Source of the DNA: Dichotomopilus funicola
Taxonomy: Eukaryota > Ascomycota > Sordariomycetes > Sordariales > Chaetomiaceae
Length of the DNA stretch: 64,000 bases
Assembly (NCBI RefSeq): GCF_033296635.1
Contig: NW_026944032.1
Coordinates: 186,001-250,000, forward strand
Direction: 5' to 3'
Shown here: in pieces, positions 11,979 through 23,306 of the stretch
Numbering within the stretch: the stretch's first letter is position 1
Layout of the letters: every line of letters begins with the position of its first letter
Notes under the pieces: generated by a model
The model's input: the letters and a program-made list of their open reading frames with translations, nothing else
The model's database searches: none
Told to the model about the DNA's origin: nothing
Program-made: the position numbers and the translations under genes

Positions 11979-13545
11979 TCAAATATCCTTCTCGTCCACC
12001 TGAGGTCCATCCATCCCCCCCGCATCCTCGTCATCATAAATGCTCCTCGCGGGGCGCTCGTTCGGAACCGGTTCCTTGTACTGCAACATCAGCTCCTGCG
12101 GCAGGAACAAGTAGTACGTAGGGCGGATCTCCCGGATGCACTTGATGAACTCGAGGCCGGAGCTTAGCGTGTGTACAGTCATGGTCAACGTCATGCCCAG
12201 CTTGAGAAGACGTAAGATGTCATCCTCGAGAATGAAGTTGTGGTCTTTATCCGCCTCGGGTGGGATAGTAGCAGTGGCGGAGTTGTCCCACCCATCACGG
12301 ACAACAACCGGACGAGTGGTGATCGTGCCGCAGGGCTGCATGTCCGGGTACCCGGTGAGATGCCGGTTAACAGTTTGATACTTTGCGCGCGTGGCGTCGT
12401 TCGGGCGTTGGATGCCACGAACTTCAATGGTCATCTCGTTTGTGTCGACTATGGAGGATTCAGCGGGAATGATCGTTTGCTTAGATCCCATCACGGTCGA
12501 GAGTGCCACAGCGTATATGATCTTGGCCGTTTTGTGATCCATAGGCTTCTCTCCTCCGAAAGAAGTGTCAAAGTCGCTAGTGTCTTTGCCCTGGTCCGGC
12601 TTGTGCAATATGCCCAACGCCGTGTTGAATGGGCCAGGGAGCAGCGTGGTAAGTTCTGTAATCGCCGGCATTTCGCCCAGCGCTTGCTTGCAGATTCTCT
12701 GGGCTTTCTTGAGGTCGTCGGCGTACTCTGGGCAGACCTCATGACGGTCGACGTACTTCAGAAAGTTGAGGATGACATCGACGCCCATGGAAAACTGGTT
12801 GTAGTTACCTCCCGCCAACTGCGGAAGATGCTCGGATCTAGCGAGCTATTAGCTTTGTTGCTGTAATGGAGTTTCAGACCGTGTGGCAGTAAGCTTACAG
12901 ATATCCCGTAACAACGCCAGTGAAGTCAACATCCCAATGCTCGGGGTAGTTTGGGTTGAAGTAGCGCGGGTTATGATTGCCCTCTCCACCTCGCTGGATC
13001 ACATCGTCTGCCGTCATCTCTCGCACCGAGCTTTTGCTGGCCTCTTCCAGCGCGTCATTCTCAATGTTCCGAGTACTCTGAAACTGTCTGACGCTGGCGT
13101 CGATGCCCCCTAGGTAGAGGTAGCGGGAAAACAGGTACTCGCGCTCGGAGCTGAGGCGACGCCGGGCGCGGAATCGTTGAATGCACTCTTCGATGCGGTC
13201 GACGAACGGCCGGTGTGGAGCGTAAATGACTTCCGTTTCCTGACTGTGTTCGGCCGGGGTCATCGGGGCGTCACAGTAGAATTCTGATACCGAGTCCATC
13301 AGTGATCATGGTCCGTTATCGGATTTCTCTCCCATCCCACGGGTTTGGGACTCACCTTCGAATCCAGTACCCCGTTTCTTCGCCTTTGAAGTCTTCTTCT
13401 TCTTCTTCTTCTTCTCCTCTTTGGGTTTCTCTGTGAGGTCGACCACGTCCCCCGTAGCAGGTGGGTGCGTGTGATCCGTTTGCGCTTCGGCCTGGTTCTG
13501 CTGACCCTCCAAGCTGGCGGGAGTGGGCTCTTCCGGTGTAGCCAT
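11979..13545 (-). CDS. ARB1: Argonaute siRNA chaperone (ARC) complex subunit Arb1
   Basis: Three exons (13545-13356, 13283-12899, 12837-11979; introns 72 and 61 bp) give 477 residues in frame. The N-terminal part is polar and has a run of lysines (KEEKKKKKKKTSKAKKRG), a likely nuclear signal or RNA-contacting patch. The first join restores TGFEEFYCDAPMTPAEH, a segment typical of the Arb1 family, and the second restores GYLSEHLPQLAGGNYNQF. The long middle and C-terminal block follows the family pattern to the end. In fission yeast Arb1 works with Arb2 and Ago1 in the ARC complex, which holds duplex siRNA during RNAi-directed heterochromatin formation. The start at 13545 (MATPEEP) is preferred over an in-frame ATG seven codons upstream because it gives the more usual N-terminus. 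Confidence 0.9.
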
Positions 13546-15141
13546 GTTGAAGAGTCGGAGAAGCAAAATCCTAGATGTTGGTTCTCTGCATAAGGTTCCT
13601 TGTACGGTCTGTTATGCGGTCCTTGTGTTTTAGGGTCGGGGTGAAGAGTTGTACGGTTTTGATCAACCGAATGGCAGAAGAAGTTTGCAAAAGATCATGA
13701 GGTTTGGTGAAAGGCACTGCGAAATTATGGCCTAACTGGAAATTAAACGGTAAAATCGGATCAAATAGGTCCTCAAGCATTATCAAAGAAGGAAGGAGTG
13801 CATGGAGCAAACGGGCGCGCCCAGCTCGGAACAGTGCAGCGCAATCAGGAAGTTGTTAATTGTTAATAGTTACACATTGATTCATCATAGCAGTTAAACG
13901 ATTCTCTAAATCGAGAATAAAAGCAAAACTCGAGCTAAGAATGAGATAAAACTTTATTGTAAGGTTGAGTCTTGTTTTCATGTCAAGTCCAGGGAACACT
14001 GAACTAGTGGCATATACATGTATGTACCTTCCTCCCCTTAACTTCTCGACCGAGCACTCGAGCTCGTCAACAAGTAGATTATGGCACAAAACACTGGCCC
14101 AGAGCATGCGTACTTAATCTGCCAACCCCGTATAATCAGCTTTGTGCCATAAAAGCAGCTGCAAGCCCTGGGGTATATCCTTGGGGGTTTTCCTTTCTCA
14201 GTGCTGAAGATATTATAGTTTGATGCTACCTAAATGGGCCACAAGCAGACAACCTGCAGCAAGATTATGAGCGGGAAGCCCGCTAAATGCGAGTCGGAAA
14301 CGACGGGACTGTGAGCCTCCATTGCTGTTGGACCACATAAGAAAGTGGCGTAGCTGACCACCCTGTTTCTTACACTTCGATAATGCGTCCATTATGGGTG
14401 AGGCTCTGTCTATCCGGGAGAGGCTCAGCAGGTCATCACGAATCCCGAGAAGACTCAAATCGCGGGAGCCTAGAGGATGTCAGGAGAAGCCATGGGGCTT
14501 TCTTTTGTACCATCGTGGCGTTTCCCAAGCGCGTGGGGGACAAGTGTTTGCACAGCTGATAACTTCAAAAGCCCCGTAGCCTTGCGCGTTTGTGCTATGG
14601 TTTTGGGGCAGTGACGGGATGACGGCAGCTGGAGGTGTCAACGTGCATGTCAAGCATTCAAAATCCTGGTCATTCGCAGGACCCCTGCAGAGTTTCCCAT
14701 CTGAGCCGCCCTTGCGCGCTCTGATTGGCTTGTGCCTCCTCAAGATCCGAGGCTTTTGGCGCGGGGCGACCCGCTCTTGCGACAAGCTGCAAGTTGTGAG
14801 GTCCCCACCATGCCCACCTTGCAGCTTGGAGCCGCGCATCGCCCCGCGTTGGCTTTCGTTGGCTTTCATCCCAACCTTGGAAAAGGGCATCGTGGTGCTC
14901 TTTCTGGCCGCAATTTTTTTTTTTTGCTACCAAATCGGTTCCTCCCGGCGAGGCTCTCCTTTGTTGGAATTTCAGCATTAAGCGACAAGTCACATTTATG
15001 CACTCATGAGGCCGCAATCATTGCCTGCACCACAGAGCCTCAGCCCGAGTACAAATACCGGCAGCCGAGCCCTCGTTTGCGGGTGCCCCTGGCATCTTAC
15101 ACTAAGCACCATATCTCCCACAAGAAAATTCAATCAACACC
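13546..15141. other. Divergent intergenic region ARB1/IPK2
   Basis: About 1.6 kb between two divergent genes. No frame here has recognisable coding features. A T run lies at about 14915-14926 upstream of the kinase gene. Promoters of both genes are expected here. Confidence 0.55.
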
Positions 15142-16437
15142 ATGGCTGGCGGCAGACAACTCCCAGCCCACGCTGATCTCCAGCCTTACAATCATGCAGT
15201 CGCGGGCCAGTAAGTTCAACTCTAAGCAGGCAGAGCTTTTTCTTGGTTTGCAAAGATCTAACTCTTGGAAATTAGTGATGGGACCCTTTCCGATATCGAC
15301 GGCGAGCTCTTCATCAAGCCCTGCGTGCAGCAAGAGATTGACTTTTACGAAACAACTTTCCGCGACCACCCCGACTTTGCGTCTCTGATGCCCATTTACT
15401 TCGGAACGCTCTCCCTTAACGATGCGACCGACATTGACTCGCTCAACGAGCAGCTCCCGGGGGTCGCCGACCACATGAGCCAGGGGCTGAAAGAAGAAGC
15501 TGTCAACATGGCTAAGGCTGCTGTGGCTGAAGCCGAAGCTGAAGCGGCGGCCGAAGCAGCAGCCCAACCAGTCGACATCTCGTGGCGGCCAAACAAGAAC
15601 CGCAAGCTCGCAACCAACAAATCGGTAGTTCTACAAAATACCACACACGGCTTCAAGAAGCCCAACATCTTGGACGCCAAACTCGGCCGGCGACTATGGG
15701 CTGACGACGCGCCCCCGGAGAAGCGCAAGCGGTTCGAGGAGATCAGCAGACAGACCACAAACGGGACGCACGGGTTTCGGATCGCGGGCATGCGTGTGTA
15801 CAAGGGGTCTGCTGATCCGGAGGAGCTGGATGAACAAGGCTTCAAGGTGTATGACCGGGACTATGGCAGATTGTCAGTGAACAAGGACACTATTGTGGAG
15901 GAATTGGGGAAGTTCATCTTCAATGAATCGGCCGGAATCGACCGGGAGCTGGGGCAGGCCGTTGCGCAGGCTTTTGTGGCGGACCTCAAGCGGGTGGAGG
16001 AGGTTTTGGCTAGCTCGGAGACCCGCATGTACTCGGCGAGCCTGTTGTTTACCTTCGAAGGAGACGGCAAGGCGTTGCGTGCCGCCATTGAGGAGAACAA
16101 CGACGTGGTGGAAAAGGTCAATGGCCTCGGGGAGCAGGTCGACGAGGATGGTCTCCTTGGGGAAGAAGAGTTGGTTGCTGTGACCGGGATAGACGCCTCG
16201 GCGCTTCCTGGCGTTATCGAAGGGGATGTGAAGGTTGTGGAGTTGATGGGGGAGGTGGAAGACGGCGAATTGGAGGAAGCGGACGAAGACGACGAGCTCT
16301 CAAAGCTTCCCCGCATCTACTCGCTCAAGCTTATCGACTTTGCGCATGCCGAGTGGGTGCCAGGGCAGGGGCCGGACGAGAACAACCTGCTGGGCGTTCG
16401 GAGCCTCATCAAGATTTTTGAGGAATTGAGCCAATAA
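15142..16437 (+). CDS. IPK2: Inositol polyphosphate multikinase (IPK2/ARG82 type)
   Basis: Two exons (15142-15209, 15276-16437; 66 bp intron with GTAAGT donor) give 409 residues. The join restores AVAGHDGTLSDIDGELFIKPC, a typical N-terminal segment of the inositol polyphosphate kinase family. The family signature PxxxDxKxG is PNILDAKLG at about 152-160, and the ATP/metal motif is SLKLIDFAHAEW near the C-terminus. The family phosphorylates inositol trisphosphate and tetrakisphosphate to higher phosphates in the nucleus and cytosol. In yeast Arg82 also stabilises the ArgR-Mcm1 transcription complex. An acidic stretch (EVEDGELEEADEDDE) lies before the last motif, as in other Ipk2 proteins. IP6K (Kcs1) is an alternative but is usually much larger. 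Confidence 0.92.
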
Positions 16438-16964
16438 AGATGGGGTGGAGAAGGAAAACGGCGTTGTCTTTCGGTTAGCGGTGTTTTCTCTTTTCTTTTT
16501 TTCTCTCTCTTTTTTGTATGCCTGGCATGGGTGGGAATGGTGCATGAGGTTACGACCGTTATGACGCGGAGGGTTTAGAGGCTTTGAGCGTTGATTTGAT
16601 TTCCATCGAATACCCAACACCAGTGTGCTACTAGATTTTTCAATTTAGATACGTTGTTTTTGTACCGTATATATGGCCTTGACTTTTAGCATGACAAGGA
16701 GACAAGTGGGAAATAAGAACATGTTCGTTTCAGTCAATCTCCTCAAGGCTCTTCCTGGTCAGGTACTTTGATGCTTTTGACATCAATGCATTGCGGTGGT
16801 TGTGTTCACGTGAAGTGTGCTAGGGAAGGTGTGATGTGATGCTTGGTGGTAACCGCCCCACTTGCCTGCCGGCGGAAGAACATCAATTGAAGCTCCAAAG
16901 CTTCCGGAGCTCAAGTTTCCATCCATTTTCATCAACTTACTATCCTCCGCATGAGTTAACCAAA
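16438..16964. other. Intergenic region IPK2/CLP1
   Basis: 527 bp between two genes on the same strand. It begins with a T-rich 3' flank (16490-16515). No further feature is seen. Confidence 0.6.
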
Positions 16965-18622
16965 ATGTCTATTCCCGGGCTAGGCCAAATTGCCCCGCAG
17001 GTACGCACAAATGCTAACTAACCATTAATGCACCGTCAAACAAAGTCAATTGACAACCCCCAAAGCCCACCTTGCTAACCTACCTTTCTCCCGACCAGCA
17101 ACCCACAACCTCAACAACCAACACCATCACCCTCCGCCCCTTCTGGGAGTGGCGTTTCAGGGTCCCGCGCAGCTCCCCAACAGGCGTGGGCGCCACCGTG
17201 CGCCTGACCAGCGGCACCGCCGAACGCGACGGCACTGAGCTCGCCCTCAACCACACCTATGTCTTCCCGCGTAACACCCAGAGCCGCCTGCTCACCTACA
17301 CGGGCGGCACCCTCGAGGTCAGCGGCGACTATGACGACAGCAGCGTCGCGCAGTACGGGACGCCTGGACATTCGCCCCAGCTGTCGGTGCTGAATTTGCA
17401 TTTTGCGTTGCAGGACTTGCGCGCTGCTGTGGGGAAGAGTAATAATAATAATAATCTTAATCAGGGTGGGAGTTCCGATGGAGCGGTCCCAGGACCCAGG
17501 GTGATGATATGCGGGGGTAAAGACAGGGGCAAGACATCATTGGCGAGAACGCTCGCCGCGATGGCGACACGTATGGGTGGGCAGCCGCTCGTGGCCAGCG
17601 TCGACCCGCGCGAGGGCATGCTTGCGCTGCCGGGCACGATCAGCGCGGCGGTGTTTGGGACGGTGATGGATGTGGAGGACCCGGCGGGCGGATTTGGAGT
17701 TAGTGGTACGCCTAGCAGCGGGCCGAGCGCCGTGCCGGTTAAGTTGCCGATGGTGTATTATGTTGGGAGAGAGAGGGTGGATGAGGACGTGGGGTTGTGG
17801 AGGGACTTAGTGGGCAAGTTGGGGAGTTCGGTGAGGGCTAAGTTTGCGGCAGATGAGCTGGTGAGGGAGGCTGGGTTGATCGTGGATACGCCGGCGGCAA
17901 GCGTTGCGAAGGCGGAAGTGGAGGGGTTGATTCATGTGGTCAATGAGTTTGCGAGTGAGTTTATTGGGGTTCCGTTTCCTGGCTCTGAGTTGGTAACTGA
18001 CGTTTCACAGTAAACATCGTGGTCGTACTCGGGTCGCCGGCCCTCTACACCGAGCTGCAACGCCGACTGGGAACGGAAAAGACACCTCACGGAGAAACTA
18101 TCGCGCTGTTGGATCTCGTCAAGTCGGATGGTGTGGCGGCACGGGACAAGGATCACATGAAGTTCAACCGCGAGGCCGCGATTAAGGAATACTTTTTCGG
18201 CGACGCCAAAAGGACACTCAGTCCGTTTACGCAGTCGGTTGGGTTTGACGAGGTGGCTATTTTCAAGGCACCCGATGGTAGGTCTAGCCTCTTCATTGGG
18301 GGTTGACCTTCTAATATTTGGACCCCCACGGGCCATAACTGACGGTGAACCAGACTCAGATTATGTTGACGACCAAACAACTCTCGAGCAGGCCGAGATC
18401 TCGGCGGAGATGTCCCACTGGACGCTCGCGGTCATGAATGCATCAATCAACGACCCACCGGAGACGATCCGGCAGGCGCCCGTCATGGGATTTGTGGCCA
18501 TCGCAGATGTGGACGAGAACAGGCGGCGTCTCAAGATCCTGTCCCCCGTGAGCGGGAGACTGGGGAATCGACCGCTAGTCTGGGGCCGGTGGCCTGAGCC
18601 TTACATCAACTTGCTAGGGTAG
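16965..18622 (+). CDS. CLP1: mRNA cleavage and polyadenylation factor CLP1 (polynucleotide-kinase fold)
   Basis: Four exons (16965-17000, 17099-17954, 18011-18277, 18354-18622; introns 98, 56 and 76 bp) give 475 residues in frame. The N-terminal beta domain (TLRPFWEWRFRV onward) is followed by a P-loop GGKDRGKT at about 151-158, the central ATPase domain, and a C-terminal domain ending in GRWPEPYINLLG. In yeast Clp1 is a subunit of cleavage factor IA that binds ATP and Pcf11. The human protein is an RNA 5'-kinase that also acts in tRNA splicing. A short asparagine run (AAT repeat near 17443-17456) sits in a loop before the P-loop. Unlike short-arm fungal Clp1, no extra domain is present. Confidence 0.95.
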
Positions 18623-21600
18623 TGACGAGAGCTCAGCTTGGCCCTGCACTTCGGTTCGCGATAATTAGAGGGGCATCAACAACGCCCCAAGCAACCAAGT
18701 AAAACACGATATCAAGCCCACGGTGGAGAGAGATGGCGATAGCATTGCTTTTTTTGGCGCATTTCCGAGAGGTCGGGGCAAAAGGCGCATTCAGTTTTAG
18801 GGTTGAAGAGCTTACTTTTACGCAGGAGGATTCCCAATGGATACCTTCCTAGTCAATATCGATTTGTTTTTATACATTGGTTCTTGGGCCGGAAGTGATC
18901 CGGGCGACCCACCCTTGCACCGGTGGTTTGGACCCGAAACGGCCATTCAGCGCCTCGTCTGTTGCCTTTTGCTTTTAACGTGACGCAGTCGTGTCTGTTT
19001 ACCTATTTCCGGATACTCCATTCCTGATTCGTCTCCCCACATCAATGGCTTTTTTTACTCTCTTTCCCCCCCAACGGACTTGACCCCTCACTCGAGGTCA
19101 TGCTGGACAACTCAATTTTTCCCTCATCACTTGAAATTCCCGCTGACTTTTTTTCTCTTTTTGTTGTTGGCCCTTGTGGAACCAACATGCACGGGTTTGA
19201 GACCTTGAGAGAGGACCCCGTGAGACCTGCGCGGGACTCCGCGTCCGGGTGGCTGGCGTGAGCCGAGGGATTTTCAACCGTTGGGTGTTTGTTGTGGGGG
19301 AATCTCGCTCGCTTCCGGGGGGCTTATTTTATTTTTACGCAGTCTCCCCTTGTTGTGAAGTGAACTTGTGACGAGACGACGGGATGTGAGATGGGGGAAT
19401 TTGATCACTTGGCGGGCGGGCGGGCGGTTACCCCCGATTCGAATCGACTTGACAATTTTATTGTTTTTCTTATTATTGTTTCGGTTTGGTGGTGCCCAGA
19501 CACAACCAAACGACGGTCCGATGATACCTCGGGAGAGCTAACCCGGTCACATCAACTGGGCACATCGCAATCTGAAAACGACTTGGAGCGGACAAGGTTG
19601 CAGCAGATCGGACTGCCGGGCCTTAGCCCTGATCGGGGCTGGCGACTCCACTGATCGATCAGGCTCACCAACAGCGTCAACGATGCACTTGTCTTGAACC
19701 TTCATACGTTCGCATAGGTCTGAAACCTTTGCGGCAGAGACCTTTCATTGAGCGGCTGCCGCGTCGTCAAATGTCTCTGAAACTGACAAGACCTACGTAT
19801 GAACACCTACCTGCCTTACCTTATACAGCAATGCATGCGGTCAGTCAACCAAAGGTTGTCGTGTATTTTGTTTGCAGTATTCGTAACTCGCCCGGGATCT
19901 CTCGACGCTAAACTCCTGTGCGTCAAGAGAGAAAAAGTGAAACCCGCCCACTTGCCCGCTTGCCCGCTTCAGCACCTCGCTCATTGAGAGCGATTGAGAG
20001 GTCTCATCAGGGTTTCATTGATCCGACAACCGGGGTCCAGCTCGGCCAAGCAAAAGCCAAGTCGTCACCCAACAAGGATGGACATTGGGGGGCAGGGCGA
20101 TTTGGGGGGGAGGGGGACATTTTGGGGGTTATTTAGCGAGGAGCTGGAGGGGCGGGCGGGCAGGCGAGCGGGCGGTAAAACTCGATGTCAAGTGTGTGTG
20201 AATTGTCGATGAAATCGCAGGGCAGCCAGCCAGCGGATTGTGACGGTGACTTGGGGTCTTCGGCGGGCGGGTGAACCCCCACCATCAATCAGCCGGGCAG
20301 CGCCAGTGCCCGGCTGCTTGGCTCACCCCCCTTCCTTTCACTCACGGCACTCTCTTACCCCCCTGTGGGACGCGAAGCGCTGGTGTGCTGCGGGTGATCG
20401 CCTCGGCTTGGGGGTTTTGGGGTTGGGGTTTTTCTCCACGGGGTCACCTGAACGCCCGATCGGGTCGGTGATGAGTTTGATGACTGATGATGAAGCGACT
20501 GGTTGGTTGATGAGGGGATGAGTTGGGCGGCTGCGTTTATGGCGTCGCTCATTCTCACTGGGCGGGCACTCGAAACTCGAAAATAGCATTTTCGAGATCC
20601 GTATTCGTCACTTTGTTCCGCGTCTGGTCGTTTCAAAAAAGGTCGCTGTTTATCATCACAGCTGGACCTGCCAGACCTACCAGCCTACATGGCATTGGTT
20701 GCGATTGGGAAGGGAGACAGACCTACGGACAGGATTGGAACCTTTATCTCCGCCCGATACCCGAAGCCAAACCGAGGCCGAAACGTCAACCGTCGTTAGC
20801 GGGGCAGGACAAGGCGGTGTCGGTTGACCAGCTTGATCCCAGATGACTGCTTCGTACGTTAGTTAGTTACTCCCCAAGGACTCAATCCAACCGGACAAGC
20901 GGACAAGTGGATGAACCAACAGTCAGACTTTTTTTTCGGTCTCGTGCGGGTTGAGCGGGCAAGTAGCGCAGGCGGCAGGCAGTTGGGGCGCCCGCCCGAG
21001 TTGAAGGTTTTTTGTCAGAGACCTACCTACATTTAGTTATGCACAAATTCCGCCCAGTCACGCCCCATCCGCAACTGCCGCTGCCGCTGCCGCTAACGTT
21101 ACCCGAGTAAGGTCGTGTTGCCGCCGCGTTTGTGACGTTAGCAAGCAGGTCTCTCGCTTCTGCGGGTATGCAGTGCGCTGGTGCAGTGCTCTGCTGTTGT
21201 GTTGCTGTGCTGCTGTGCTGCTGTGCTGCTGTGCTGCTGTGCTGCTGTGTTGCTGGAGGTGTGCATGTGGCGGTCTGGGATTTTCGGGTTTGAGGAGGCG
21301 TCACTCTGGCTGTCACTGTCAGTCTGCCTTGTGGGACGGATTGATGCAATGCATTGGCTTTTGGGCCAACAGGGCGACGGGCAGCGGGCAACGGGGCAAC
21401 GCAAGCGAAGCAACAACCGCAGCCGCAAGCCGCAAGTTGTTGGGGCGCACCCAAGGCCAATTTCTCGGTCCCGCGCCCGTTTGCAATGCCCGCTTCATCA
21501 CTCATGCAGACGGAACTTGCGTGCGTTGATCAGTCACCCGCATTCCTACCAAGTGCTCATATCCGTAGTGTACACGACGGATACAGAGCTAAGATTCCAG

Positions 21601-23306
21601 GGTTACTGGCCCTTGCCTCTTTCCCGCCCGCGCGATGTGCCCTATTTCTCCTATTGGTGCATCCGAGCAAGTCACGACTCGCAAAGGGGTTTGATCTGAT
21701 GGGGGTCGTGAACTGGACAAGACCCTGTGTCTCGGTTTGGGGGGCATTGGGGGACCCTGAGTGCGCAAGGGGGGGCTGGCCTGGCGATGGGCAAACGCGA
21801 TGGGGATGGATGGGGGGATGATGGTCTGCGATGTTATGTCCGCAGTTCATGTTGGCCGGACCGACGAGGCCCAGGGGGCCGTGACGTGGACGATGACTTG
21901 ACGAGCGATCGATCCCGTGGGATCGTATCCTATCCTAGTGTAGGTATTTCCCCCGTCGCGGATGGACCAAGGAAAACACACGAGACCTTTTGCCTCTTTT
22001 TTTTAGGCGGCCCAGGGTTTCTTATCGCCTCCTCGGAGGTCTCCCGTCGACCGTGTACCTCCGCGGTAACAAGGTCATATTCCTCCCTCGGCTTCCCGTC
22101 GGCTACCCGTCGGGAACTACACAATCTCCTTGGCAGGGCGCTGCACAAAGAAAGACCTCACTACCAGGGAGATGATGCGAGAGGGAGAGGGGCAGGACAG
22201 AGAATGGAATGGGATGTGCAGCGTTTGCTTTGTGACATTTCCCTCGCGCGCCCGGCTGGGGCTTGCGCTTGGCGTTTTGCACATCCCCAGCTTGCAGCCC
22301 ACAGCGACAAAAAAAGACAAGGGGCCAATCCGGGGACATCTCGTCTGATTCAAGGCCGCGATCCCTTGGCACACACCCCCCCCCATGGAACTCGACGGAC
22401 GCCCCTGTCGCCCAGAGCGTTGGGCCGCGCTTGGAGACTCGAGAGGGAGAGGAGGAGGGGAGGTGACCCGCATTTTCACTTGTTTCTTTTTTTTTTTTGG
22501 TCAAAATGACCGTTGTTTTCTCTCGCTTGAGGGGGGCACGGAGACGGGGCACTCGAACTGGGACTGGGGGGTGATGAGCGAGGTCTCGGGTTTTCCTGTT
22601 TGTCTGTCTGGTCTGTCTGTCTGCCTGTCTGTGACTATCAAGGTGTCTGTTGGTTGGTTTTCGCCCTTCTTGTCGCCTCAACGCTTTTTTCCTCTCCTTC
22701 ACGACCTACTTTGCTTGCCTTGCTTGGTTTCCCTCTTTCCTGCCTATTCTGTGACCTAGCCTATGGACTTACACTAGGGACCTAGGAACCTATTAGCTCG
22801 GAACTGGACCTATTTTTTCTTGTTTGTTTGCCTGCCTTACCCTGGCTATTACTTGCCCTGCATTGATTTGATTGCCCTGTCTTGGGTTTTGCCTTCCGAG
22901 TCCCGAGCCTCGATCCGGGGGTGCTTATTTGGCGGTTTGCTGTCTCACATCTCACCGACAGTGTGCCTAATCCGGACATCTTTTAAATACCCACCAAGAC
23001 CCCCGAGTCCCGGGTTCGTGTCTGGTTTTCCGCAGACAGAGTTTATTTGTTCTCGACAATTACAGTACACTGCAACACTACATATATCAACAAAGTAATA
23101 AAGACACTACTTGTTCGGCTTCGGACCTGCGCAACACGGAACATCGTCAGGTGCAGATCGGCCGCCGTCATGCACCGACGTCTTGCGGGGGATCATTGGA
23201 AGGCTGGACTGATATAGTCTTGCCCTGAATCACACAAAACAACACATACACGAAAGAGACAGGGAAAGGAAAAGAGAGAAGGGAAAGGGAGACTTGTTAT
23301 TGTGCC
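18623..23306. other. Long intergenic region upstream of the GPCR gene
   Basis: 4.7 kb without a recognisable gene, the largest gap in the window. It has many T/C-rich tracts, G-rich patches (about 20090-20170 and 21735-21825) and several low-complexity stretches, including an 8-bp tandem repeat at about 21190-21255 and CTGT repeats near 22600-22632. The open frames here have no conserved features. A long promoter plus a long, possibly intron-bearing 5' leader of the GPCR gene is the simplest explanation. A fast-evolving or non-coding gene is not excluded. Confidence 0.5.
21190..21255. repeat. 8-bp microsatellite (GCTGCTGT)n
   Basis: About eight near-perfect tandem copies of GCTGCTGT, with imperfect copies at both ends where C is replaced by T. 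It sits inside the 4.7 kb non-coding region. Because the unit is 8 bp, it shifts frame at each copy, so it is unlikely to be coding. Confidence 0.9.

Noticed and set aside
19430..19460. Palindrome GATTCGAATC resembling a tRNA T arm
   Set aside because: No matching A box or acceptor stem around it.
21727..22509. Plus-strand frame of 260 residues in the 4.7 kb region
   Set aside because: Composition is erratic, it overlaps equally long frames on the other strand, and it shows no domain or signal. Treated as non-coding.
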